The notes: generated by a model from the sequence alone, not told the origin. 64,000 bases of DNA from Escallonia rubra (GCA_033065855.1 JAVXUO010003138.1:1-64000), one strand, 5' to 3'; shown: positions 11,376 to 24,816, counted from the stretch's first letter. A program made the numbers and translations.

Positions 11376-12760
11376 GGTGGTATACCTATACTATTGGTCT
11401 ACGAACCCGTATGTAACAACTATTGGAGAAACATTTAGTACTAGAGAAACATTGATGCAAAACCAACACAAACGCATCATTCCAATGAGCAGACATCACC
11501 TCATATCATGCATATCCTCCATATATTACTGCCATGCTAACAAATCACAGCAGCCGACAATTCAGACAACTGTCACAAAAAAGACTATGAATCCTTAAAC
11601 ATCAAAAGTACCAAAAAAAACCCCTGAAGTACTTCAACACGAAGAAAAATACGATTGACTAGTATCCCTAAAGATTACTTGATGCAAAGAAAATAACCAA
11701 TTTCTAACGTATACCGATTGACACTTAGCCTTGAAGAAACATAATGTTTCACCATAAACAAACTTTTTCTCATAACAACAAAACTTACAGCCCAAACAAC
11801 AGGTTATATAACCAAATATATGGAACATTGATCGCACACCTAATAACTCCTATTAAACAAACCAAACGACTCATACAAACAACAAGCACAGGGGAAAACA
11901 ATAGCAAATGCAAGCAGATACAATATTTCCATTAACATAAAATAAACCACAGCTCCTATCTTAAATCCACATGAAAGCATCATATGACCACACAAGAGTA
12001 TCAATAGTGCATCAATCATTTATCGCACCACAACCTCACAAAATCGAAGTTAACCAACTTCAAAGCGACCGACTGTCTCGCCCAAAAGCATTTACATTTG
12101 TACACCAAGTGACAAAAGTTCCTTTAAGGAAACAAAGAAAAGCAAGTTATTTATCCAACACCTGAGCATAGAAACAACCTACAACTATTGACTCGGTTCG
12201 GTATGCTTTTTTACACTGCAGCTTTTTGATGATACTATGTGTTGATGACCTTGTTTTCCATTCCAATTATCGTAATACCAGACAAAGACAGATATGGCGT
12301 AACAGTAAGCGCATACCCATGTTGACCCAAGTTATTTGTTTCTGTTACAACGATCTAATTCACTCCAAATACCTAGTTCACTTCAAACTTTCAAGCTTGT
12401 CAAAGAAAGAGCAGAAACTGGGAAATTAGAACAATAACAAGACAAAATATAAGCCATCCCATTAGGAAAACCGAAAGATAACAACTTTGTGAAGCGAAAC
12501 GGAAAAAACAAGCTCCTCATCACAAACCGAAATCCAAGAATACAGTCTTTTCAGCTAAAAGCCCCCAACTTCTCAAAATGTCACAAATGACAAACCCTAG
12601 CCACATACGAAGCCGCCAACCAACTGAATCCAACCAACAAAACCCAGAACAAAGCAATCGAAACCCAAAACACAAACAAAACAGGCATGAAACGGTCAGA
12701 TCCGTAGCCCAACCCGTCAAGGAGCAACAAGAACAACAGAGGGTGTTGATTAGGAATTAC

Positions 12761-12960
12761 CGGAAACTGGAGGGACCTTGTGAAGAGTTTTCTTGATTTG
12801 GTGATTGAATCGAATAGAACCCCAGAAGGATGTGAAGTTTTGGATGAGAGGGAGGGAGGGAGAAAGAGGGGCAGCTCTGTTGGAGCTGCTGCTCTGCTAC
12901 TTTTAGAGAGAGAATGAGATTTTTAGAGAGAGAGGGGGAGGCGAAAAAGTAGGGAAAACT
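12761..12960 (-). other. Probable 5' UTR exon of the DUF1644 gene; 3.4-kb leader intron to 9384
   Basis: On the minus strand this block is CT-rich (CTCTCTCTCTAAAA, CTCCCTCCCTCCC), as plant leaders are, has no long ORF, and ends TTCCG at a GTAATTCC donor (12760-12759). The next convincing acceptor before the DUF1644 ATG is ATTGTAG, ending at 9384. The intron would span 9384-12760 and contain a tandem repeat and a MULE-type insertion. Exon pairing is inferred from splice motifs and composition only. Confidence 0.5.
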
Positions 12961-13260
12961 CAAGGGGTGTTCCGGGTAATTTTATATGATGGCTCTGTGT
13001 GTGTGTGTCAGTGCTGACGTGGGTGAGTACTGTTCTCACGAGGTTCTCTCTCTCTCTCTGGTATTTATATTTGAAATTTAAATCATTGCTTCGGGTTGTT
13101 TTAAGTCGGCGCCGTTTCGCAGCGTGGTTATATCACGCGCCCGAAGCGTCTGGTACTTCGCGATTGAGGATCGGTCATTTTTTTTTTGAGTTCAATTTAA
13201 TGTATTTTTATTATCTTAAAAATTTTGTAATAAAAAATAAAATTTATAAAACAAGACAGT

Positions 13261-13515
13261 AAAAATCTCGTTTGATAACAACATCATTAGGTTCTGTATT
13301 TTGCTTGACGATATTTGATATAGGCAATTCATTCGGAGAGGGATAAGTAGAACTTTTGTTTTCTTAACTTAGGGTGTGTGCAGCGGACAAGATTTGTGAA
13401 ATGAGAGAATAAAACTTTGTTTGATAATATCGTTCGGGATTTTATATTTTGCTTGGCGACATTTGATATTGACAGATCAAATGGGAGAGGGATACGTTGA
13501 ACTTTCGTTTTCTAA
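13261..13515. repeat. Diverged tandem duplication, units of about 106 bp
   Basis: Two blocks at about 13261-13368 and 13408-13515 share TTTGATAA, ATTTTGCTTG(A/G)CGA, ATTTGATAT, GGAGAGGGATA and GAACTTT(T/C)GTTTTCTTA-type wording in the same order. The copies are perhaps 75-80 percent alike by eye. No coding content. Confidence 0.6.
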
Positions 13516-13519
13516 AGGA

Positions 13520-14372
13520 GGGCGACGTGTGTGTAATTAACGCTTGACTCTTTTCAATTCACACTAATTTTGATCACGTGCGTTGCATACGAGAACAACA
13601 ACTATCAAAATACTTGTTGAAGGATATCGTATCTGTATGCCCAATAACAATTACAAAATTAGTAATGATAATAAGATAATCACAAATTTAATTTTACCTT
13701 CTTAAAGGAGTTCTCTTACCAATTTCTATTATTAGAAATGAACTTGAGCAATAATTGTTTGTTTTTAGTGACAAATGAAGATGAAGAATAGTGTATGAAA
13801 TAATAAAAATAGTCTCTCCTAACGAATAGCAATTGCATTGATAATAGTAAAAAAATAACCCGTGTGAGGTTGTATTACTCAAAATCACCAAGAAAATAAT
13901 AATAGTATATCATAATAATTGAAAAAAATGGGAGCATAAACTATATATAAATTTTCTAATAAAATAAAAGGTAGGAGATTATATAGCAGTTTAATAGAAA
14001 AACTGATGGAGAATAATGTGTTTCTCTAAACAATAAAAAAGATTAAGATTGAAAAGGAATATATAGAGAATTATTTTTGTCAAAATCTAGGAATTAATGG
14101 AATTGCAAAGATATAAATAAAAATTTTGAGTTGGACACGTTGACATAGAAGAGAGAGAAATGTAAAATTTATATAATTGGTTGAATTTCAAATTGAAAGA
14201 AGGAATTTAAATCAAATTTTGTGTGTGTGTAAGAGAGAGTGAGAGTCCAAATCATTATTACAAAGTTAAGAAAATTTAAAATATTTTAAAAATTCAAAAT
14301 AGGAAACTCCATATGTCGAATTAAGAGAGTGTCCAAGTAAGCGATGTCTGAACAACATTCTCTCAGCTTTGG

Positions 14373-14412
<40 letters not shown>

Positions 14413-15600
14413 CTTAATGGGTGCAAAATACAGAGATTGAAAGGGGGGAAGTTGTTTTTTTTTTTTTTTTTTTAATCAGGCAAAGTGTCACAAATGGCAA
14501 TAATTTGAATCTGATTCCCACAATCTGGAATGTGACATACGGTACCTGTAAAATTTGATTGAGAATTTTGTAATCCATATAAACAAATATGCACAACAAT
14601 CTCAAAAAATAATAATAAAACTAGGGGTTGTCTATTCAAATACATGAGATGGCGCTCATTGACCATTGGAACTAACTAACATTTGACTCAAAGTGAATGA
14701 TCAATTCTCTATTTTGAGGTGTTGTGTGTTATCTTTAACATTCGAACTAAAATTCTTTGTTGTGCATCGCCTTTGCTGGATATTGGTAAATACATTTTCG
14801 CGACAAAAAATTGTCACTATTAAATATACAACAGTGATAAAACACTTACAGTGACAATCTTTTGCCATTAAAACTATTGCAGCATATATGTAAACTAATC
14901 CCTAGACATACATGACGGCATTTTCACGCTCATTGTGAAGCGTGGGGGCTTATTATTGCGTTTGCTTCTAAATCTAAATTGAGGCCAAACATATGCTACT
15001 TTGCCTTGTGTTTGCAGCTTATTTTTCCATCGAAATGTCTGTGAATCTACCTTGTACTGCCTCTCAACGGACAATTTCTTACTATATTCATTCATGTGGA
15101 AGGAGACATTGCAGAAAGTCTATGGGTTCCATATGGCTTCTCAGCATCGAATATTATATAAGCCGTTGCTGTCTTTGCATCGCGCCTAGCGTTTTTAGAG
15201 CTTGATTGTCACACACACACACGCACTCACACACACACACACAGGCTACAGAAAGTCTCTGATTAGCATTGTCCCTTTACAACACTGGATGACCATTTCT
15301 GTTTACCCCAACAACTAGAAGCTAACCCAAGGCCTTGCCTGTTCTTTGATCACAAGAAATCACGGATGCACCATAGAAGCTTTCTCTAATCTTCTAATCA
15401 CATGCTGGATGAAAACAGACGAATTCCTCATAAACAAAATCACCCGGTTCAGCTTTTCCCGACACAATGGACTGATGATGCTCAGATCAGAGTCGAGTAC
15501 ATGGCAGTGGACGGCAAAAATTCTCTCACATCTCAGCATGCCATGTTGTTCGTGCCCTACGGTATAGACGAAGAACTAATAATAGATGGGTCAACCACAT
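13520..15600. other. Intergenic region between the DUF1644 leader and the Raf-like kinase 3' end
   Basis: AT-rich DNA. It holds a (TA)n microsatellite at about 14374-14409, a T-run near 14455-14473, and a (CA)n tract at about 15211-15243. The tract 14790-14870 has CATTTTCGCGACAAAA and GTGACAATC words resembling the TIR elements elsewhere in the window. About 15250-15600 is likely the 3' UTR of the kinase gene. I see no gene. Confidence 0.5.
14374..14409. repeat. (TA)n microsatellite
   Basis: About 18 uninterrupted TA units. Confidence 0.95.
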
Positions 15601-15601
15601 A

Positions 15602-18600
15602 TCAGATGATGTTCATGGCTGCAGCCATGGCACGTAGCTCCTTCGCAATCTCTGAGAAGGCTGGCCTAGCATCTGGATCGGACGACCAGCACCTCTCCAT
15701 CAGTGATCTCCATGCAGGATCACACCAACATGGGATTTCAGGTCGCAGATTTCCTTTTATTATACCAGCTGAAAGCATCAAACAAAATAGTATCATCAGT
15801 GAAACAATAGAAAACAAGATGCAGTGAGTGCACTTAAGCGTGATATGACACTCTAAAGATTATACATGCCAGGCCCGTAACTTCAACAGCAACGAACCTA
15901 AAATCAAATCCCAACTAAATCAGATGGTGTGGAATAATTTATTGAGCCTACCTACGTATAACGGTATCCTTCTACGTACATATAACGGTATTCTTCCAGA
16001 AATCATCAATGATCATAACAGCGAGCACAATATTGCCAAAATATTTGCATATTGAGTTTTTAAAGCTAAAATAAACAGGTTTGCACACCTATAATTTCCT
16101 CTGATCGCATACTTGTGTAAGGCTCCTCTCCTGCCAGGAGTTCCCACATGACGATGCCAAATGAGTATACATCAACCTGGACATATTCATCAAAACAATT
16201 AAAATAAATCGAAGGTGAAGCAAAAGAGCAAACACATATGGATGCCTAAAATGCTTATTGACTCTTAAGGCTGATCTTCCTACCTTCTCGGTCACCATGC
16301 TCTCACTATTCAGAAGTTCTGGAGCCATCCACGGTATGGTTCCTCGTACACCACCAGAGACAAGTGTCTTCTGCTTAATTTTTGATAAGCCTAGATCACC
16401 AATCTGCAAAGTAACCAAAGAGGGATAGCAACTTTGAGTTATAATTATCAAAAAAATATACAAATGAGGTCAGAAATATGCAAGAAGCTGACTGAGATAG
16501 CAAAAGAAAAGGCAAAAAGAAAAAAGACAAGACAGACATAAATATTACCTTGCACACTGGTCGCAGAGGATCCCTCATATTCATGAGAAAGTTATGAGAC
16601 TTCAAATCGAAGTGGACAATGTTCTTTCCGTGTAAATATTCCATACCAAAGGCTGCATCCCTCGCAATAATCAACCTTTTTCGACGATCTATTGTTCTGC
16701 AAGATCGGAAATAGAGCAGTTTCAGTGAATATATATCCATCTTGAATCAAAATGTGAAAGATCCCAACTTACACGATCTCTTCTTCCTGTCACTTAAATG
16801 AAGGCAGCCCAATGATTAAATTTCTTGAATAATCTTCTATGCCAGTAGGGCCTCTACACTTATTTGTACATACAGAATGCAACATGCGACATGGCTTACT
16901 TGTATATTTAGTTCATAATATTTTGGGTGGACCAGCACATTTCCTGGGGAACTAACTGAACTCAGATGAATAACAAAATATGTTTATGCTGACATGAAAC
17001 ATACATCATTTTCTCAATTTCAGAAATAGAAGTCCTTCATCCTACTGTGAATTTGTCAACATGCATCTGATTCATTAGTTGGCGCACATGTTAGGTCACT
17101 ATTACGATGCCAAATTAAATGCAGCTCAAATGTACTACAAAGAAGGAAGAAACAATTCGAGACCTCATCTTTGCATTATAGAGCCTGCATTGGTCAGTCA
17201 TACATATGAGGTTGTTTTCATAATGTGTGACAGAGGCCAATACTTCGTTACACACTGGGTCTTTCTTGCTAATTTGACAAAACAAAACACAAATGATCCT
17301 GTACTTTTTTCTTTCTGATGTGTAAAAGGCCAGAGGGGGTGGCACCCGTGTGCACGGATTGTATAGTTTTTCCTTAGGTCTGATTGAACTAAAGCTGCAT
17401 GAGAACTCAAGCCCTAGAACTTGAGGACAGATAAACCATTCGTTCACTGGTATCTCAGGTGTATGCCTTTCCTCTAAAAATGTGATGTAGAAGAAAACAT
17501 ACCATATAGAAATCCAGATATCGTAAGGAAAAAAAGAAGAAGCAGACATTGTTACTAACCGTTGAAATGACACAAATTCGATCTTATCTTTTCCTCTTGT
17601 AACCAAATATAGCCCAGACAAACAAGGCATACCTATCTTTTCTCCGCAAAACTTGTTTAAGGGATCCATTGACCATGTATTCAGTCACTGTTGCCAAATT
17701 GGTGACAGGCCCATCTGTAACTACACCATACAGTGCCACTATATTTGGATGGTGAAGCTGACCTAGTATGTGAGCTTCCTTCCAGAAGTCTGCTACCTGC
17801 AAAGAGCAAACAGATCCATTAATCAACCAGAGAAATGATACAGGCATAGACTCATTGTCCAGAAGGAAGAGTTGTACTGGTTCCGAATATTGCGCCAGTG
17901 TATGGATGTCTGGTCCTGATGTACATCTAAAACATAAATAACTGCATCTGATTGCCAAAAGCTGGAAAAGAAATCGATCCTTTTTTTTACAACAAATTCT
18001 TGGCAGAAGGTCCTTGACCGTAACAATTGAAGAACTCTATAATTGACAATAGTTATTCAGTTACTATCAAATAGGATATCATATATTCAACAAGAAAGCT
18101 TCAATTGTGCCAATTTTTATTAACAAACATATGGTTGATGACAGACGTAAGAATTTAACCATCTGCACTTACCAATCGATCCTCCTGCACAGCACCATCA
18201 GTGAAACAGCTCGGCTTTAATCTCTTAATGGCAACATCAGACCCTTTCCATTTTCCATAGAAAACAGTTCCATAAGTCCCTGAGCCAAGTTCTTTGATAT
18301 ATTCAAGGTCAGAACTTTTTATAGTCTGCACAACAGTCAAGAGATAAAGTTGATATAAGACGGATCAAAATCAAGCCCTTGTTCTGTATTGTCACTTGAG
18401 ACCAGATAAAATTATAGGAACTAAGAGCATCAAAATTTGGAACTTGCCTGCAGCGCTCTAGTAGCAAGATGAGTATAAGATGCAGGAAGTTCAGTAGGTA
18501 TACCACCTTCCACTGTAGAGCACTTATCTGTCTTCTTGGTGTACTCCTACCAAAACAAAACTATTAGTAAGCTAAGCAATGGAAAATGAACTATTAGTAA

Positions 18601-21086
18601 GCTAGCCTATTAAGAAACAGAATTTTTTAAGACTAAACCTATTCATCAACATGTAAAGTGGATGGAGGATTCACCTGAGTCTCTGTATTTTGGTCATTGT
18701 CTTTTTCCGTCATGGACTCATTGTCAGAAATGGAGATTGAAGCAATTTCACTTGACTTTTCAACTCGAAGGTCTAAGCTAAAGTCTTCTTCATCCATCAG
18801 CTCTGGAGGCGTTGATTGCGGTTTCAGCAGAGCTTCTGAAACCTCAGTGCTAGCAGGAGACGAAGGGGCAGGTGGCTCCACTTCTTTGAATGATGATAAA
18901 GAGAGGTTATGCAAGGAGAGATCCACCGAAGATGAAATACAACTTCGTATAGTTTGAGGACAATTGATGAATGGATTATAACTTGAACCTGTATCTATTG
19001 CTGTCCAATGGCTATAACCTCGACTGCTTAGAAAACTAGTGGTGCTGGCAACTCCCTGTTGGTCCACCAGATGTAGTTCCTCCTTGATATAAGAATAGAT
19101 ATGACTGTTCATGGGCATAATAAGGAGGTTTTGGCAGATAGTTTGACAAGGAAGTTCATGCTGCCCGCTTCCAGGATCAGCTAACAGGTCAAGATGAGTG
19201 TCCACATCCCTTGTATTCGATGACGGATTCTCAACACCATTAAGAGGCAAGAGAAATTGGTCAGCTGTGCCAGGTAGTTCACCAAAACACTCCCCAGGGT
19301 TTAGCTGTCCATGCTGCATAACTCCAAGGCCAACTTCATCCCCTAAGTTCTCTTGACTACCATATGGGATAGTGAAGCGAGTAGGGTTATTCATGCCATA
19401 CTCCATGATTCTTGTTGCGTTTTCCTCCTTCTGTTGATGAGAACCACACGATGGCGTCCATGAATTGGGATGGTAAGACCTCACAGCCAGACCCTTTTTT
19501 GTGTTTTTCGGGCTCGACCTTAGCCTACGGACGAATATTTCTGCCCATGTTCGTGCATACCATCTAACATCATGAAAGCTTGCCATCACATTTGGAGTTC
19601 TCCTGCGGTTCCTAATGTGGTATGGACAGATTCTCTGGTTTCTAGTATCACTAGAACCAAATCGATGGCGTACGCTGCTGTCAGTGCCATACAAGGATTT
19701 CATAGGACGGGCATTTTCAACCAACTGATTGCTGGAAGATGGCGGCACAAACCTAGTCCTAACCATATCGCTATTTATTGCCTGTGGCATAATGTTTTCC
19801 CTATTCATAGTCCTTACCACTCCTAGCCTATCACTTCTAAAGTCATAATTGGCATCCGGGCTAGTAATCTCAGTATTCGCTCTAGGGCTACAGAATTGCT
19901 TCAGAAACTGCTCTGCTGCAACAACCTGACGGGAATTACAAGAACTAGTTCCAGAACAATGGGACTGTCCCGATAAACTACAAGTAGAACAATTAGGTTC
20001 TACACGCAGATTTCCATCAGTTGGATTCAATGGTTGAGATTTGGACAACGCTGGCAATGGAACCAAATTCTGAAAATCCTCGCTTTCCTCAAATTGGACA
20101 TTCCTATATCCACTATCCAACATTCTCACTCTATACGAATTATCAACAAAACTAGGATTTACACTGCTTACCGATTCAGTAGGAAACAAATCCAAAAAAG
20201 GGTCATCACATTTTCCATTTTCGTTACCAAATTCCATCACACCATGCTCCAAAACTAAACCGGAACCGCTGCGAAAATCCCCAACCTTACCCGATCTCTT
20301 CCCTAACAACTGCTGCTTCAAAACCATTTTCCTCAACGATTCACTAGATGTGACCCTTTTAACTTTATCACCAACCGAATGGGTCCCACAGGTTCCACCC
20401 TGAAACCCATTTTCACACACGGTCGGTGTCTTACGGTTAGTTCCCTTTCCATCAACATTTCTGCACAAACCCTTGAACCCATTACTCAAAATAGGACCAT
20501 TAACACTATCACCACTTGACTTACCTCCAGCCAAATGGGTCCCAAAATCTCCACTTAAAAACCCTTTTTCACGCGCAATCTGTGTGTGTAGGTCACTACC
20601 CCTTTCATCACCATTTTCACGCAAACCCTTGAACCCATTACTCAAATCCTGCAAGCAATTACTCAAAACAGGCCCATCAACACAATCATCACCAAAAAAC
20701 ACGTAAACCCAAACCCTAGCTCGCTTACCTTTGCCCTCCACCTTTTCATACTCGTCGATCATGCGCCTCACGTCATCGTCACACGTCATCAAACCCAGAT
20801 GAGTCTCCACGCCATCGTTTGGTACACGGTATTTGAGAGTAAACTGGGGCGTAGTGTTTCTATACGCGTGAGGTAAAAGGTCAGAAATCTTGGACTTGAG
20901 TTTCGAGAAGGGGATTGTCTTGTCTATGGAGACGACACGCGTCTCGCCGCCTGTGTACCTGAGCTTTCCGGACGGCGGACGCGGCCGGAATGCGCCGTTG
21001 AAGCTGCAGATGAGTCTGAGCTTCTTTGATTGGTGGTTGTTGCCGCTGTTGGGCTTTTTGCGACAAATTGTGGAAGGCTCTTTCAT
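15602..21086 (-). CDS. PB1 domain Raf-like MAPKKK (plant Raf group B), eight exons
   Basis: Coding exons on the minus strand: 21086-18675, 18546-18448, 18325-18173, 17796-17633, 16696-16549, 16403-16284, 16176-16089 and 15768-15602. All phases close, giving 1,116 aa. Residues about 20-131 form a PB1 domain ([22 protein letters not shown]; acidic [14 protein letters not shown] motif). A long low-complexity region follows, and the kinase domain begins near residue 840: glycine loop [12 protein letters not shown] lysine, [16 protein letters not shown] catalytic loop, DLG in place of DFG, WMAPELL, and a C-terminus ending AMAAAMNII. This is the layout of Arabidopsis RAF16/18/20/24/35/42-type B4 kinases, several of which phosphorylate SnRK2s in osmotic stress. 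Intron 2 (18447-18326) has a GC donor (CTGCAG then GCAAGT). The domain appears active. The exact orthologue cannot be settled from sequence alone. Confidence 0.93.
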
Positions 21087-22156
21087 GGCGGCAGTTGCGC
21101 TGAGATCAGTGTGTCTGTGTTATATAGAAAGACGTGGGGAGGGCGGCGGGGTGGGAATGGGGCTTGAAGATGGTAGTATTTACGATAATACCACCCTGGA
21201 CCAGGTGTTTTCTGTTTTGACGGGAGATTTTGTGGGGTACCCTTTCCGGTTTTACATCCAATTAAAAGTGGTAATATGTTATCAAGATGTTACGTACGTT
21301 CAAGATCGTCGATAGAATAAAGGGAAAGTGCAACTCCGTTAGTGATTGATCAGACATAAAGTGCAATTATTGATAACTAATGCCACTATCTAAATCAAAA
21401 TAAACGGGCGCGGTTTTCGATCTGATCATCGGTCGGACTTTCATGACGGTGAATAATTTCTTTCGGTTAAACGACGTGATTACTTGAATGTCTTTAGTTT
21501 TATCGGGGAATTTCTTAGTGACCACTAGCGTTCACAGTAGTAAACAAATACTTCTAACAGATGTTTCGTCGTGAAAACTATTAGACCATAGATGTGGTGC
21601 GCTGAAAGTTTTTTCTCCTCTGATTTCAGCTGTCAATTAAATAGCGAAAAAATCAATCGTAGTGACTACTACGATATTTTCTTCTTGAGGAGAGTTTTGT
21701 AAGTAACATAACTACGTTCCTTCACCTGTTATTCATTGGTTTAGTCAAATTTGAAACTTCGAATTAAGTATTAACACGGTGATACGACTCTCTTGCTTTA
21801 ATCTTCACAAGGTTTGAACACGTGACGTCCACAAGGAAGAAGGAAACGCCTCTACCTCTAGGCTGTAACTTTAGAATGGCAAAGAGATTGTAACTCCACA
21901 CCTAACGTCTTTTATTTCAAGTTATTTTTTTATTTAACTGATAGCAACATTCATCGATGTGGGTTTTCAAGCATAACCGGCCAAATTATACATACAAAAA
22001 ACAAATGCGATATATCACACACCACACATGAGTAGTAGGCTATGCTAAAAACAACTCTCGATCTACAAATCTAGAGTTGATTTCCGGACCATAGAAATTG
22101 GTAATTTAGCTCTGCATGCAAAAGTAGCAAGAAAAATTGCTCCAGTCAGTAGTCTC

Positions 22157-22354
22157 TTACTTCCACGTATGATTTTGCATAAATAAAACTACAGATAATA
22201 TGACATATAAGATTGGGCTCGCTGTAGCACCAATATCCTCGTGTCCTGTCACCCGATCAAGCAAACATTTCGAGTCAGTGAAAATCACAAAGTGCACTGT
22301 ACTTGGACTTTTAGTCCACATGAGAGCTTCCAATGATGTCATTGCTCGGATCAA
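22157..22354 (-). pseudogene. RNase H-like fragment, minus strand
   Basis: A short frame carries FVIFTDSKCLLDRVTGHED, matching the central (V-F-TDS--L---I) strand-helix block of plant retroelement RNase H domains. Its relation to the plus-strand relic at 22955-23503 is unclear, since the two are on opposite strands. Confidence 0.45.
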
Positions 22355-22954
22355 GTCATGAAGATGATACAGATGTTACAGCCCAGAGGTATATGAAATT
22401 GTAATATCATGCCAGGGTTAAATTATAATCTGCTTACGAAGACGAAGATGTTAGCACGTCTCTTACTATAATTGTTGCTAAAGAGTTTATCGAAAATTCC
22501 ATAGAAAACTTGTACCACATACTTGTCTGTGGAAGGGAGATCGAAGGAATTTGCTACAACCAGGGTCGGAGCATTGAAATTTCCATTAAATACAAAAAAT
22601 TCTATTATAGTGTCTATATTAAAAGTGTCTATATTAAAGACTTCTATAGGGCTGAGATTGTCTCAATTTAGGGGATTCACTCCAACGCAAAGGGAATTTG
22701 CAAGAAAATCAAATTTTGGAAATCTTGTTTCTTGGAAGGTGGGAGGATGGGAGGTGCAACAGTAATGAGAGCATTCAGTTGGGTCATGTGTGAAATGTGA
22801 ATCTTGTAACAAAGAAGAAGAAGTGAGAATTTTATCGAGGCTAGATAAAAAGGACTAGGATATCTATTGTATAGCATATCTGCTGTTTTTTTTTTTAAAA
22901 ATCGTTAAATACATTTTAGCGACAAAATAAAACTCCTCGGCTATTTGGTCACTC

Positions 22955-23503
22955 CCTCAACGAGGTTTTACAAAAGTCCATTATGATGGGGCTTTTGATT
23001 CCCAGAGTGGCTCCGGAGGGATTGGTATTCAATCACGATTAAGGTTGGAGTTCTTAACGGCTAGAATAGTACACCTCCGTCACTGCTCAAGTGCAAAAAT
23101 TGTAGAAGCCCTAGCGGTGGCGGGAGAAGCCCTCAACCTGGCCTCCAAGTTGCAAATGACTCATGTTTCTTTTGAAGGAGATTCGCTCGGTGTCATCTCG
23201 CTGATCAACAACGATAGCCCCTCGTCTCCTGATATTGAGGTAATGGTGATGGATTGTAGACGTCTAAAGCGATGCTTTCCAACGCATTGATTTACCTTCC
23301 GGGCACGTAACTGCAATCGCTCAGCTCATGTTGTGACAGATTATTCTCTCATCCAACAACGGGATAAATACATGTGGATTGATACTCCTCCACTTTGGCT
23401 AGTCAACTCCCTTAGAGGAGAGACTGTTTTTGTTGATTTTTTTCTTCTTTATATCTCTTCTTGTCGTATGACAAATAAAAAGCTTAAAAAAAAAAGGGAA
23501 GAA
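22955..23503 (+). pseudogene. LINE-type RNase H (RVT_3) fragment with A-rich tail
   Basis: One frame reads KVHYDGAFDSQSGSGGIGI, then the EALAV block, then VSFEGDSLGVISLINND, then FRARNCNRSAHVVTDYSL, the order of a plant RVT_3 RNase H domain (DGA, E, D, N-AH). An in-frame stop at 23288-23290 (TGA after RCFPTH) interrupts it. The copy ends in an A-rich tail just after AAAAAGCTT near 23490, as expected for a 5'-truncated LINE insertion. Confidence 0.65.
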
Positions 23504-24208
23504 GAATCAAGCAATCACACAATTGTTGATTAATCAACTGATCAAGCATAGTGGCTGTCACTAGTGAAAGGGTCCGAGGAATCAAGTAGGTATTAATTCC
23601 GATTTATGTGCTTCCTTTTGGTTGTGATTTAGGGAATCTTTTAATTAAATTGGGACTTTTGTGTTACACATGGAGGTGACTAGAATGTAGGAATAACAGC
23701 CCACCTCCTGATTTATATTCCTTGTCCTATTTAATGACTACTTATATTCTTTGTCCTGGTTATTAGCTTTTCTACCCGACATGCTATACACAATTTCTAT
23801 ATATACACATAAAAGAACACAAAAATGGAATGAATATCAGTTTAGCATACCTTTTCTTGAATATCAGTATGGAACCTTGGCCTTCGCTACTATTTCCGCT
23901 TTCGCCACAAATGGAATGAAAATTATTCAGATTTTCAGAGTTAATATATATATATATCGTGATCAATACGGAGATGGGCAAATTAGCTTTCTAAATCCAT
24001 TGTTTCATGTATTCCTTTTCATGAAACATAATGACCTTGTAGCGAATAAATTTTGCACAGTCGGGATCATTTGTTCAAAATTTTTAACACTGTTGTATTA
24101 CAAGGAACTGGCGAGATAAGAAGAAGGGTTAACTAAGGCACGGTGGTATTTTATTGTAGACCCAACAGTCTTGGATCGTCAAGATCCCAACATTTTCAAC
24201 CTTGTAGC

Positions 24209-24816
24209 CGGTTGTTATTAAAGCACAGGTGCAACCAAGGCACGAAGGTCTTCTGGAGCCTATGTACAAGGCACAAGGTGCACGCGCGTGCCTCAATAAA
24301 GCAATGCTCACATTACATAAAGTTAACAAACTAATTTTTACAGCATCAGTCAACAATATAAAACATCAAATTCATAAACATGACCTCTCTTAGCAATTTT
24401 TATCAACTCGCTCCTGCAAATTTAGTAACTCCGTAATTCACTTAAAATAGAATCTATATCCTTCTGATGTTACTCGTATTTTAGAATTCAGATGTCCTCA
24501 AAGTAGGTTGGCGCACTTAAGTCTTCTTACTCAAGCACTTTGGTGTGTATTTTTTTCTCTAACAATTATGTCCTTTTTGGCTCAAGAGTGTAAGTGAGTA
24601 CTTAGTTAGTATTACTTAAGTACGGTGTCCATTTAAAATAACTCATTGAAATCACGTATCTTAAATAAAATAGATGAATGCCTAACATCATGTGCCTAGA
24701 TGTACGAGGCGCGCACCTTTTCAAAGATGCCATGCCTAAAGCTAAGAGGGGTGCTAACTGCTAACTCTGCACCTTGTGCCTTAGGCGCGCACGTAGGCGC
24801 ACCTTTAATAACTATC
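24209..24816. mobile_element. hAT-type MITE 1 (608 bp) with 8-bp target duplication
   Basis: The exact 8-mer CTTGTAGC flanks the insert (24201-24208 and 24817-24824). The ends are inverted: GTTATTAAAGCACAGGTGC on the left and GATAGTTATTAAAGGTGCGC read inward from the right. Just inside are alternating GGCGC/GCGCC and GGCAC words (AGGCACGAAGG, GCACGCGCGTGCC, CTTAGGCGCGCACG). Eight-base duplications are typical of the hAT superfamily. The centre is AT-rich and codes for nothing. Confidence 0.75.

Larger units (their letters stand above)
21130..24200. other. Intergenic region upstream of the Raf-like kinase
   Basis: About 21087-21300 is the likely promoter and leader of the minus-strand kinase; a TATATA at 21121-21126 lies only 35 bases from the ATG, so the true start site may be elsewhere. 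The rest is AT-rich and holds two LINE RNase H relics, listed separately. I see no host gene. Confidence 0.45.

Noticed and set aside
16549-16696. HFD in the catalytic loop and DLG for DFG, as signs of a dead kinase
   Set aside because: Both are normal in plant Raf-like kinases; the lysine, aspartates and asparagine are present.
17115-17669. A 184-codon minus-strand frame inside intron 4 of the Raf-like kinase
   Set aside because: It overlaps only the end of exon 4; conserved kinase motifs resume at 16696 with a proper acceptor.
21121-21126. TATATA as TATA box of the Raf-like kinase
   Set aside because: It lies only 35 bases from the ATG, leaving almost no leader; not supported enough to list.
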